NCBI GenBank assembly: GCA_946479025.1
Contig: CAMLDM010000011.1
Span: forward strand, 1-21,441
Source of the DNA: an uncultured Candidatus Saccharibacteria bacterium
Lineage (GTDB): Bacteria; Patescibacteria; Saccharimonadia; Saccharimonadales; CAMLKC01
Reading direction: 5' to 3'
DNA length: 21,441 bases
Both the position numbers and the translations under genes were made by a program. How positions within the stretch are numbered: the first letter of the stretch is position 1; each line of letters starts with the position of its first letter. Below the pieces are notes generated by a model. That model worked only from the letters and a program-made list of their open reading frames with translations, was not told the DNA's origin and did no database searches. Below are positions 1 to 6,615 of this stretch, in pieces.

Positions 1-13
1 GAAAGGGATAGTA

Positions 14-42
14 TTGACTTATTATAAAGAATATGCTAATAT
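14..42 (+). promoter_or_regulatory. Promoter of the first gene
   Basis: TTGACT (14-19), a 17-bp spacer and TAATAT (37-42) form a near-consensus sigma-70 type promoter, with an extended -10 TG at 34-35. Transcription would start near 49, giving a leader of about 43 nt. An AAAAGG element (74-79) lies 12 nt before the ATG at 92 and may act as ribosome binding site. Confidence 0.75.
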
Positions 43-91
43 TTGCTCAAGATAATATCATTATTGTTAATAAAAAAGGTATCGTAACGAT

Positions 92-1654
92 ATGACGACA
101 CGAACACCAGATCACACACCAGCAACGAGCAAACCCGAATACACCGACGGAGAACGCGCGGCCTTCTCGCTAGCTCGTGTAGAGCAGTGGCGTGCATACC
201 AAAAAGACTTGCTGGCTGAGCATCGTAGCAGGGCAACGGATCTTACTGACGCATATGTTGCGGAGTTTAATGGTGGAATCGATGATAGTCTGGATGAATA
301 TCTTGCAACCCAGGGTGTAACTCCTGACAGCCCGAATTATGCCGACGTGAAAGAACTATTTCGTGGAGCATCAATTGATAAAATCAACGACGAGGAGTGG
401 TATACATCGCCAGCGGCGCGCGGCGAAGATGCCGACAACACTGATTCCCAGCGGGACATATTCGGTGGCAAAATCCGTGAGCGCCTAGAGGTTGCCACAG
501 GAGATCCTGATGATACAGATAATCCTGACGATCCTGATGATACGGCTGAGAAAGCGGAAAAAGAACGTGAGCTTCAAGAAGCTCGCGAGGCAGTTGAAAG
601 AGCCCGCGAAGAATGGGCGTCCGAATCTGCGAAGCGCCAAGGAAAACTTCTTAGCCGAAACACCGCAGAGCGTGACCAGATTCGTAAGGACTACAACGAA
701 GAAGTTAACGAACTCGGCCGGCTTGAGCTTGCTGATATCATCAATGACGACGGAAAGACTGATGAAGAGAAAAATGTTGCTGTTATCGAATATCTTTTTG
801 AAGAACAAAAGAAGCTGCGCGAGCTGACGACCGAAAAACTTAAAGGTACGAAGGTAAGTAAGTTCATCAAGTGGATGAATAAAGGCGGTATTGTAAAGCG
901 TGTCCTTAAGGGTGTGGGTCTTGGTGCTGCCGCCGGTGTTGCTGGTACGCTTCTAGCCGGTGCTACTGGGGCGGCCGTGGTTACTACGGGTGTGGTCGCT
1001 GCATCCCGTTTTGTACGCGGTTTTGCGCTTGGCGACAAAGACAAGCGCGGCATGCGTACGGCCGAAGAGGCTATTGATAAGGACGCGATCGCATCACAAC
1101 TCGATGTCACTGACATTGAGGGCGATGCGTTTGACAAAGCCGGAAGTCACTTTAACGTAGCTTTTGAAAACGACACGCGCCGTGAACAGGGAAAGCGCCG
1201 CCGCGCGGCGGCAATAGGAATAGGTGCGGTTGCAGTAGGCGCCGGGGCCGCCCATGGGATGCATATGGTTGCTGAAGCGGCTGGTGCTCATGTCCCACAG
1301 GTATTACATCCTTTTGGCGACAATGCCGGCGCGGCGCATCACTCGGGCCATCCTTCTTACGTGCAAGGTGGCGAAACTTCTCCTCACCAACCAGCTCCTC
1401 ACGTCAGTAGTCATGATTTGCCAAGCAGCCGCGGATATGAGCACCCATGGGCATGGGCGAAAGACACGATTAACCATCATGCCGTTGCTACGGATAAAAC
1501 TCCTGAGCAGTGGTTGCATGAACTGAGCGATCGGGCTCAGGATGCTGGCCACAAAGTAGAGTGGTATGGTAGCGGCAAACACGAATGGGTACGCATCGAC
1601 GGCAAAGAAGATAGGGCCGCGATCGACATTCTTCGTCAATTTGCTAAAAAGTAG
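92..1654 (+). CDS. Large two-membrane-segment protein of unknown function
   Basis: I do not recognise a family for this 520-residue protein. It starts with a charged soluble region. Around residues 138-151 lies a short Asp/Pro repeat (DPDDT twice), followed by a Glu/Lys/Arg-rich stretch to about 250 that is probably helical or coiled coil. A long Gly/Ala/Val-rich hydrophobic segment at about 273-311 has small-residue spacing typical of helix packing. After a second charged stretch comes a second hydrophobic segment at about 372-396. The C-terminal part (about 397-470) is rich in His, Pro and Ser, and the protein ends in a compact domain with WLHELSDRAQDAGHKVEW. There is no N-terminal signal peptide, so I infer a cytoplasmic N-terminal domain and a membrane hairpin. 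It has its own strong promoter and sits before the DUF5663-like gene. The open frame is long and has codon use like its neighbours, so it is real, but its function is unknown. Confidence 0.85.
   Translation: MTTRTPDHTPATSKPEYTDGERAAFSLARVEQWRAYQKDLLAEHRSRATDLTDAYVAEFNGGIDDSLDEYLATQGVTPDSPNYADVKELFRGASIDKINDEEWYTSPAARGEDADNTDSQRDIFGGKIRERLEVATGDPDDTDNPDDPDDTAEKAEKERELQEAREAVERAREEWASESAKRQGKLLSRNTAERDQIRKDYNEEVNELGRLELADIINDDGKTDEEKNVAVIEYLFEEQKKLRELTTEKLKGTKVSKFIKWMNKGGIVKRVLKGVGLGAAAGVAGTLLAGATGAAVVTTGVVAASRFVRGFALGDKDKRGMRTAEEAIDKDAIASQLDVTDIEGDAFDKAGSHFNVAFENDTRREQGKRRRAAAIGIGAVAVGAGAAHGMHMVAEAAGAHVPQVLHPFGDNAGAAHHSGHPSYVQGGETSPHQPAPHVSSHDLPSSRGYEHPWAWAKDTINHHAVATDKTPEQWLHELSDRAQDAGHKVEWYGSGKHEWVRIDGKEDRAAIDILRQFAKK
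503..543 (+). repeat. Short tandem repeat encoding Asp/Pro-rich linker
   Basis: The 14-mer GATCCTGATGATAC occurs at 503-516 and again at 530-543, a 27-bp (9-codon) period. It encodes two DPDDT units inside the first gene. The in-frame period suggests a small duplication in an acidic linker just before the predicted helical region. Confidence 0.7.
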
Positions 1655-1670
1655 CCGGAGCCGTTACAAT
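1641..1670 (+). promoter_or_regulatory. Promoter of the DUF5663-like gene
   Basis: TTGCTA (1641-1646), an 18-bp spacer and TACAAT (1665-1670) match a sigma-70 type promoter. The -35 lies in the last codons of the upstream gene. The -10 is preceded by GT, as at other promoters in this window. The expected leader is about 27 nt and includes AAGGGAA (about 1687-1693), a likely ribosome binding site about 10 nt before the ATG at 1704. Confidence 0.55.
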
Positions 1671-1703
1671 AGTAGTTGATTAAAGTAAGGGAAAATAAGC
1701 GAT

Positions 1704-2138
1704 ATGTTTCAACTTGATGATCAATTTCTAAAAGACCTCGGTCTCGACCAGCTACCCGAAGAACAAAAGCAAGCATTTAAGGAACACATTTATAACGAGC
1801 TTGAGCTGCGAGTGGGCGTGCGCCTTTCCGACGGGCTGAGCGACGCGCAGCTTAGGGAATTTGAATCATTTGTTGATCGCGACGACGAAAAGGTACGCGC
1901 GTGGGTTGCGGCAAACACCCCTGATTACGTGAACGATCAAAGTTTTGTGCAGTTGAAGGCAAGCGCCCCGCAAGGCACCGAAGAAGCGGCGATTTTGGCG
2001 GAGTATGCTTCGTTGAAGTGGCTCGGCCTCAACCGTCCGAATTACCGCGAAGTTGTTGCGCAGGTGTTGGAAGAATTGAAGCGCGAGATCATGAGTAACC
2101 GCGACGCTATCCTTGGCAGCAACGATCAGGCGGCGTAA
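1704..2138 (+). CDS. DUF5663-like small protein
   Basis: This 144-residue protein resembles the DUF5663 proteins known from Saccharibacteria and other CPR genomes. The match, made from memory, rests on the N-terminal pattern FQLDDQFLKDLGLDQLP followed by EQKQAFKEHIYNELELRVG and a later acidic DRDDEKV stretch. It looks soluble and mostly helical, with no signal peptide, membrane segment or cysteines. The function of the family is not established. The gene has its own promoter and ribosome binding site. Its last 13 bp overlap, tail to tail, the 3' end of fmt on the other strand, so the two transcripts must run into each other. Confidence 0.8.
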   Translation: MFQLDDQFLKDLGLDQLPEEQKQAFKEHIYNELELRVGVRLSDGLSDAQLREFESFVDRDDEKVRAWVAANTPDYVNDQSFVQLKASAPQGTEEAAILAEYASLKWLGLNRPNYREVVAQVLEELKREIMSNRDAILGSNDQAA

Positions 2139-3028
2139 CCTCGAAGAAACGCTTCGCCGCTCATCCGCCGACCGCTTGGCGCGATGAGTTCATCAACCGA
2201 TAAGAAAGCACTGTCTTGACACAGGAAGTCAAGCGGTGTTTTTTTCTCGCCTGAAACGTGGGCTTTCGTGACGATGATCGTGTGGCCGTTTAGCGTTAGT
2301 TTGCTTTTTGGAAAGCCGAGGTGGGCGCGGACACGTCGCTCAGCCTGCACGGCGCTGAGATTGGCAAGATCAAGCCGGGCATCGGATTTGCTGAGTAGCT
2401 GACAATACGAAGCCTGACTGTCGTCTTGGGAGGTTGGCGTGAGTGAGCCATCCAGGATGGATGGAAGAATCGAGAAGAGAAGATCCGCGCCTTTTTGCGC
2501 CAAGGTGTCATAGAGTTCGAACTTGGTTTCGGTGCCTGCAAGGGGAGTGGTAGTTTGGGCGTACACCGGGCCTTCGTCCATTCCTGCGCTTAGCTTCATA
2601 ATAGAGACGCCGGTCTGTGAATCGCCTGCAGCAATGGCTGATTCTATGGGGGTTGGGCCGCGATATTTAGGCAAAAGGGAAGGGTGAATATTTATGATGC
2701 CTTTAGGGAAGATGTCTATGACAGCCTGGGGAATGATACGGCCATATGCCGCCAAAACGGCGGCCGGTGCCTCGTAAGTCCGTAGCTGTTCGGCGATTTC
2801 GGCTGGCTTGTTTGGCAGCAGAACGGGGATTCCGTGCGCCTCGGCGATTTCGGCTACTTCTAATTTACGGTTACTACGAGACTGGCCGTCGGAGTGGTGC
2901 GATACGACTGCCGCCACGTCGTAACCGCGCTCGATCAGTCCGCGCAAAATTGGCGCGTCGGTAGAAGCAAGACCACTGACGAGCCGCTCATTGCCAAAGA
3001 ATACGATTGTTTTTGACGTGTTGTTCAT
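2126..3028 (-). CDS. fmt: Methionyl-tRNA formyltransferase
   Basis: Transfers a formyl group from 10-formyl-tetrahydrofolate to Met on initiator tRNA in the cytoplasm. The 300-residue product starts MNNTSKTIVFFGNE and carries the formyltransferase active-site signature NIHPSLLPKYRG (Asn113, His115) and the later catalytic Asp151 in SAGMDEG. AAYGRIIP at 94-100 is also typical. Length is near the usual 305-315. The frame stays open further upstream to 3151, but family alignment favours the ATG at 3028. That start lies inside def, which ends at 2988, so the genes overlap by 41 nt and are probably translationally coupled. Together they add and remove the formyl group. The gene ends in TGA, evidence for a standard stop code. 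Confidence 0.93.
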   Translation of the reverse strand: MNNTSKTIVFFGNERLVSGLASTDAPILRGLIERGYDVAAVVSHHSDGQSRSNRKLEVAEIAEAHGIPVLLPNKPAEIAEQLRTYEAPAAVLAAYGRIIPQAVIDIFPKGIINIHPSLLPKYRGPTPIESAIAAGDSQTGVSIMKLSAGMDEGPVYAQTTTPLAGTETKFELYDTLAQKGADLLFSILPSILDGSLTPTSQDDSQASYCQLLSKSDARLDLANLSAVQAERRVRAHLGFPKSKLTLNGHTIIVTKAHVSGEKKTPLDFLCQDSAFLSVDELIAPSGRRMSGEAFLRGYAA

Positions 3029-3563
3029 AGTTAAGTGGCTGGAGCTCGCCTTTCTCATCGAGCGTGTAAAATGCTTCAGAGTTGTCTTGGATATGATCGA
3101 TAAAAACGATGCCGTTGGTGTGGTCGACTTCGTGCTGAATGACGCGGGCAAGGAAGCCCTCGGCCTTAAATCTTACTTCATTACCTTCGATGTCGAGCGC
3201 TTTGACGCGGATCTTTGTGTAGCGCGGCACCATGCCGTAAACATTATTAACGCTGAGGCACCCTTCATAATCAGAAACGATTTCACCTTCAAACTTGACG
3301 ATCTCGGGATTAATGAGAGCAGTAAATTCGCGGGTCGCCTTGTCTTCAAAGTCGCTGCGCACGATGACGACGCGTTCCAGGTGGTCGACCTGAACGGCTG
3401 CAAGAGCGGCGCTGATTTCGTGTGGGCGCGAATCTTCCCAGTCGAGCGAAGCGGCGGTCATGTCGTCGACTAATTTGATGGTATCGTCGGTGATAACGTG
3501 GACTTTAGCTGATCTCTGGCGGAGGTGTGTGTTTGGTAGCGTAATTATGTCTTCTTTTTTCAT
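2988..3563 (-). CDS. def: Peptide deformylase with degenerate motif 1
   Basis: Removes the N-formyl group from nascent proteins using a bound metal. The 191-residue protein has motif 2 EGCLS (100-104, with metal ligand Cys102) and motif 3 HEVDH (144-148, two His ligands and catalytic Glu145). Motif 1, normally GxGxAAxQ, reads SAALAAVQ (51-58), so both conserved glycines are replaced while the Gln that helps form the oxyanion hole is kept. The C-terminal tail is longer than in short bacterial enzymes. fmt begins inside its last codons. I expect an active enzyme because all metal ligands are present, but the altered motif 1 could change the substrate pocket. Confidence 0.92.
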   Translation of the reverse strand: MKKEDIITLPNTHLRQRSAKVHVITDDTIKLVDDMTAASLDWEDSRPHEISAALAAVQVDHLERVVIVRSDFEDKATREFTALINPEIVKFEGEIVSDYEGCLSVNNVYGMVPRYTKIRVKALDIEGNEVRFKAEGFLARVIQHEVDHTNGIVFIDHIQDNSEAFYTLDEKGELQPLNYEQHVKNNRILWQ

Positions 3564-3571
3564 CTTGCTCC

Positions 3572-3580
3572 ATTATACCA
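3572..3580 (-). promoter_or_regulatory. Extended -10 promoter of def-fmt
   Basis: Read on the minus strand, TGGTATAAT (3580 down to 3572) is a consensus -10 box with the TGn extension. No good -35 is visible 17 nt upstream. Only 8 nt separate the -10 from the def ATG at 3563, so transcription would start within 1-2 nt of the start codon. A GGAG sits in that gap but would mostly fall upstream of the transcript start. Confidence 0.65.
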
Positions 3581-3614
3581 AGATATGACGTAAAAAACAG
3601 AGGTGAATTAGGTT

Positions 3615-5555
3615 TTAGAGCAGACTGATGGGGTCGAGTTCGAACTGCCAGTGGGCGGGCGGAATGAATCGTAGTGCCGCGACTAGATCTGCGCGTTTAG
3701 GCGACTTGAGAGTGAGTTGCCAGCGGTACGTGTCGTGCTGGCGCTCGTAAAATGCTGGTGTCGGGCCGAGCACTTGGACGTCGCCAATCTTTTTTGAGCG
3801 GAGTTCATCCGCCAACTTCTTAGCGTTTCTTATGGCGGCGGCTTCGGTTTTGTATATGCAGGTTAGTCTCAATAGGTAGGTAAACGGCGGGAAGAGATTG
3901 CGGCGGCGCTCCACAAGTGTGGTTTTGTAAAAATGTTCGTAATTTTGCGCGAGCCCGTCAACGACGGACGGATGAGCTGGCTGGTAGCTTTGGACAATAA
4001 CGTTCGTGGCGTGGTGTGAGCGCCCGACGCGCCCGACAACCTGGGCGAGCAGCTGGAATGTCCGCTCGCCCGACCCGTAGTCGGGCAGACTAAGCCCTGC
4101 ATCGGCTTGTATAATGCCCACGGTGCGGAGTTTTGGCAGGTCGAGTCCTTTTGCGATAACCTGTGTGCCGATGATGAGATCGATATTGCCCTCGTATAGT
4201 TCTTTGTATTTCTTTTCGACTGACTCACCAGTCTCTACGTCGCCATCGAAGCGGGCGATCGTCTTATTTGGAAAAAGCTTGCGCAGTTCCGACTCGATTA
4301 GCTTGGTTCCGATTCCTTTGTGAATGATTTCGGTTGAGTGGCAAACAGGGCAGCTGGTCGGGACTTTCTCGGTAAGCGCACATATATGACAACGAAGAAT
4401 ATGCTGGTCCGCATGCAGTGTGAACGGGATAAAACAGCGTGGGCAGATGGCCGACCATCCGCAGTTTTCGCATAACGTGGTGCTCGCGCTGCCGCGCCGG
4501 TTGTGAAAGATAAGAGCCTGCTGGCCGTTCGCGAACGTTTCCTCTAGCTGCATCAATAGTTTGTCTGAAAGAAAGCGGTGCTTTTTAAAATTGGCACGCT
4601 TCGTCATGTCGATGAGCTGGATATTTGGCGGAGTGGCGCCAGCTTTGGCCCGGGTGTTCATGTGGATGATCGGCCGGCCCGATTGTTCGGCTAGGTAGTA
4701 ATCGGCAACCGCTGGTGTTGCTGTGCCGAGCACGACTTTTGCCTTGTGATGCGCGGCCAGGACGCTCGCGGTGCGAAGTGCCGAGTAGCGCGGGGACTGT
4801 TCTTGTTTGAAGCTTGGTTCATGAGCTTCATCGATCACAATAAGGCCAATATTTTTGAGAGGTAAAAATAGTGCCGACCGCGGTCCGACAACGACCTGTG
4901 GTGAAGTGGCCGTAAGTGCCTCGTGCCAGGCGATGTGTCGCTGGGCCTCAGTTTGGCGGGAGTGGGTTAGGATGATGTCGGTGAAGTGGTGAGAGAATTC
5001 ATCGACCAGCTGGGAGGTGAGAGCGATTTCGGGTACGAGGATGGTGACGGATTGTCCGCGGGCAAGCGCGCGCTCGGCGAGTTCGATGTATACTGCCGTC
5101 TTGCCTGAGCCGGTCACACCGTGAAGAAGGGCAGAGCCAGGCGACATGTTCTCGATTGTATCGATAGCCGTACGCTGGTCAGGAGTGAATACATTTTTTG
5201 TTCGCTCTCGCAGACTCTGGTGGGGTTGAACCTTTTGCTCACGGCGAGTCTTCTGAATGCCGCGCGGCAAGATGGTCTGTAGTACAAGGGCTAAGTGGGT
5301 AGCGTAATACTCGCTCATCCAAATAGCGAGGCGTACGAGTGAGGAGGGTAGGGGTGCGCTTTCGAGCGTTTCGGAAATGGTTTTTGTGTCATATGTTGGT
5401 TTTTTTACTTCACGCAGCACAACGCCCACAAGTGATTTCTTACCAACCTCAATACGGACGATCTGGCCGATAGACAGGGCAGGCTCGGAGGCATAGGTAA
5501 AAAATCCGCTGCTGGCACGGACAATTTGATTTGGCGCCACCTCGTAGTAGTGCAT
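3615..5555 (-). CDS. priA: Primosomal protein N' (replication restart helicase)
   Basis: PriA is the superfamily 2 DNA helicase that reloads the replisome at stalled forks. In this 646-residue protein the Walker A is GVTGSGKT (146-153), the DEAH box is at 242-245 and is followed by the aromatic-rich loop HEPSFKQEQSPRY. Eight zinc-binding cysteines are intact (362, 365, 371, 374, 389, 392, 402, 405). The C-terminal helicase part contains the PriA hallmark GTQVIAKGLDLP and QVVGRVGR. The N-terminal DNA-binding region is short, making the protein about 85 residues smaller than the Escherichia coli one. It precedes def-fmt, which has its own promoter. The ATG at 5555 fits the family start and lies only 7 nt from a -10 box. 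Confidence 0.95.
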   Translation of the reverse strand: MHYYEVAPNQIVRASSGFFTYASEPALSIGQIVRIEVGKKSLVGVVLREVKKPTYDTKTISETLESAPLPSSLVRLAIWMSEYYATHLALVLQTILPRGIQKTRREQKVQPHQSLRERTKNVFTPDQRTAIDTIENMSPGSALLHGVTGSGKTAVYIELAERALARGQSVTILVPEIALTSQLVDEFSHHFTDIILTHSRQTEAQRHIAWHEALTATSPQVVVGPRSALFLPLKNIGLIVIDEAHEPSFKQEQSPRYSALRTASVLAAHHKAKVVLGTATPAVADYYLAEQSGRPIIHMNTRAKAGATPPNIQLIDMTKRANFKKHRFLSDKLLMQLEETFANGQQALIFHNRRGSASTTLCENCGWSAICPRCFIPFTLHADQHILRCHICALTEKVPTSCPVCHSTEIIHKGIGTKLIESELRKLFPNKTIARFDGDVETGESVEKKYKELYEGNIDLIIGTQVIAKGLDLPKLRTVGIIQADAGLSLPDYGSGERTFQLLAQVVGRVGRSHHATNVIVQSYQPAHPSVVDGLAQNYEHFYKTTLVERRRNLFPPFTYLLRLTCIYKTEAAAIRNAKKLADELRSKKIGDVQVLGPTPAFYERQHDTYRWQLTLKSPKRADLVAALRFIPPAHWQFELDPISLL

Positions 5556-5562
5556 AGTTCCC

Positions 5563-5570
5563 AGTATACT
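5563..5570. promoter_or_regulatory. Palindromic divergent -10 element
   Basis: AGTATACT is its own reverse complement, so it offers TATACT on both strands: plus 5565-5570 for the gene at 5585, minus 5568-5563 for priA starting at 5555. Gaps to the start codons are 14 nt and 7 nt. No convincing -35 is seen on either side, so the two promoters would compete for the same DNA. Predicted leaders are about 8 nt and 0-1 nt. Confidence 0.55.
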
Positions 5571-5584
5571 GCTAAACTAAACAT

Positions 5585-6241
5585 ATGTATTTTGAAAGTC
5601 GCGCGCAGGCCGGACAATTGTTGGCGGCGCAATTAGTTGAGAAGTATCGTTATGAGAACTGTGCGGTCGTGGCGCTTAGCGATGGCGCTGTGCAGGTAGG
5701 CGAGCAGATCGCCCAGGAGCTCCACTGTATTTTGACGATGCTGCTGATCGAGGATATCCCTGTACCGGGCGAGAACATGAGTTTCGGTGGTGTGTCGCAA
5801 AGTGGCGGCTTTACCTACAATGGTGATTTCAGTACGGGTGAAATGGAAGAATACGCGGGGGAATTTCATGGGTATCTGGAAGAGCAAAAACGCGAAGCTT
5901 TCCAGAAGATCAATCGGTTGCTGGGTGACGGCGGTGTGATAGAGAGCGACATGCTGCGCGACCACGTGGTGATTTTAGTGGCCGACGGGTTGGATAATGG
6001 GACGGTGCTCGATGTGGCGCTGGAGTTCTTAAAGCCGATCCGTATCACTAAACTGGTAGTCGCGACACCGCTTGCCACGGTGCCGATTGTGGACAAACTG
6101 CACATTGTCGCCGATGAGTTGCATGTGCTGGACGTGAAGGAAAACTTCATGGGAACCGATCATTATTATGAGAAGAATGACATTCCGTCCCACGAAGATA
6201 CGATCGCCAAAATCAACGAAATCGTACTGAATTGGCGATAG
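5585..6241 (+). CDS. Phosphoribosyltransferase-family protein
   Basis: The 218-residue product has the type I phosphoribosyltransferase fold. An N-terminal strand-loop (VVALSDGAVQVGEQIA, about 28-43) resembles the family's first substrate loop. VVILVADGLDNGTVL (about 128-142) corresponds to the PRPP-binding motif, then a strand with VVATPLATVPIVD. In classical enzymes that motif begins with two acidic residues and here it is Ala-Asp, so PRPP binding may be altered. The closest type I know is the uncharacterised group annotated 'phosphoribosyltransferase', often stand-alone; the substrate cannot be told from sequence. It is transcribed away from priA. No ribosome binding site is visible and the leader would be very short. 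Confidence 0.75.
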   Translation: MYFESRAQAGQLLAAQLVEKYRYENCAVVALSDGAVQVGEQIAQELHCILTMLLIEDIPVPGENMSFGGVSQSGGFTYNGDFSTGEMEEYAGEFHGYLEEQKREAFQKINRLLGDGGVIESDMLRDHVVILVADGLDNGTVLDVALEFLKPIRITKLVVATPLATVPIVDKLHIVADELHVLDVKENFMGTDHYYEKNDIPSHEDTIAKINEIVLNWR

Positions 6242-6247
6242 GAGACG

Positions 6248-6276
6248 TTGAAAAGCCTTGCAAAAAAGTGTAGAAT
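6248..6276 (+). promoter_or_regulatory. Promoter of the winged-helix/recJ operon
   Basis: TTGAAA (6248-6253), a 17-bp spacer and TAGAAT (6271-6276) are a good sigma-70 type match. The leader of about 33 nt carries AAGGGAAG (6306-6313), a ribosome binding site just before the ATG at 6316. Confidence 0.65.
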
Positions 6277-6315
6277 AAAAAGCAACGGAAGAGACAGAGT
6301 TAAATAAGGGAAGAT

Positions 6316-6615
6316 ATGCTAGACGTTTTTATTACCTCGAGAGTGCGCCGAAAAATTGTAGTGGTATACGCAAAGTATCCAGATTTTCATACGCACGTTC
6401 GCGGTCTTGCAAAGCTGATCAAGGAAGATCCGGGCAACATTCAGCGTGAACTGAAACGCCTTGAAAAGGTCGGGTTCTTGGTTAGCGAAAAGCAGGGAAA
6501 TACCAAGATTTATTCGACGAACAAGCAGTTTCCTATTTTTAAGGAGCTCCAGAGCATTGTGATTAAATCACAGCAACAGGCCGGCCGGCCGAAACGTTCG
6601 TCTGCTGATTTGTAA
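6316..6615 (+). CDS. ArsR-like winged-helix DNA-binding protein
   Basis: A 99-residue protein with a winged helix-turn-helix: helices around HVRGLAKLIKEDPGNIQREL (29-48), a recognition helix into KRLEKVGFLVSE and the wing KQGNTKIYST. It lacks the cysteines of metal-sensing ArsR proteins, so it probably does not sense thiol-bound metal. The C-terminus FPIFKELQSIVIKS is of a kind I associate with CPR winged-helix proteins. Its stop overlaps the recJ start (TAATG, 1 nt shared), so the two are co-translated. A role in regulating its own operon is an inference from position only. Confidence 0.8.
   Translation: MLDVFITSRVRRKIVVVYAKYPDFHTHVRGLAKLIKEDPGNIQRELKRLEKVGFLVSEKQGNTKIYSTNKQFPIFKELQSIVIKSQQQAGRPKRSSADL

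Noticed and set aside
503..543. CRISPR-like repeat
   Set aside because: Only two 14-bp copies, in frame inside a coding region, without unique spacers or cas genes.
2142..2157. Bidirectional terminator between fmt and the DUF5663-like gene
   Set aside because: CGAAG/CTTCG can pair as a small hairpin, but it has no T-run on either strand and lies inside the fmt coding end.
3029..3151. Upstream extension of fmt to 3151
   Set aside because: It would add 41 residues unrelated to formyltransferases, all antiparallel to nothing but overlapping def in another frame; the ATG at 3028 gives the conserved start.
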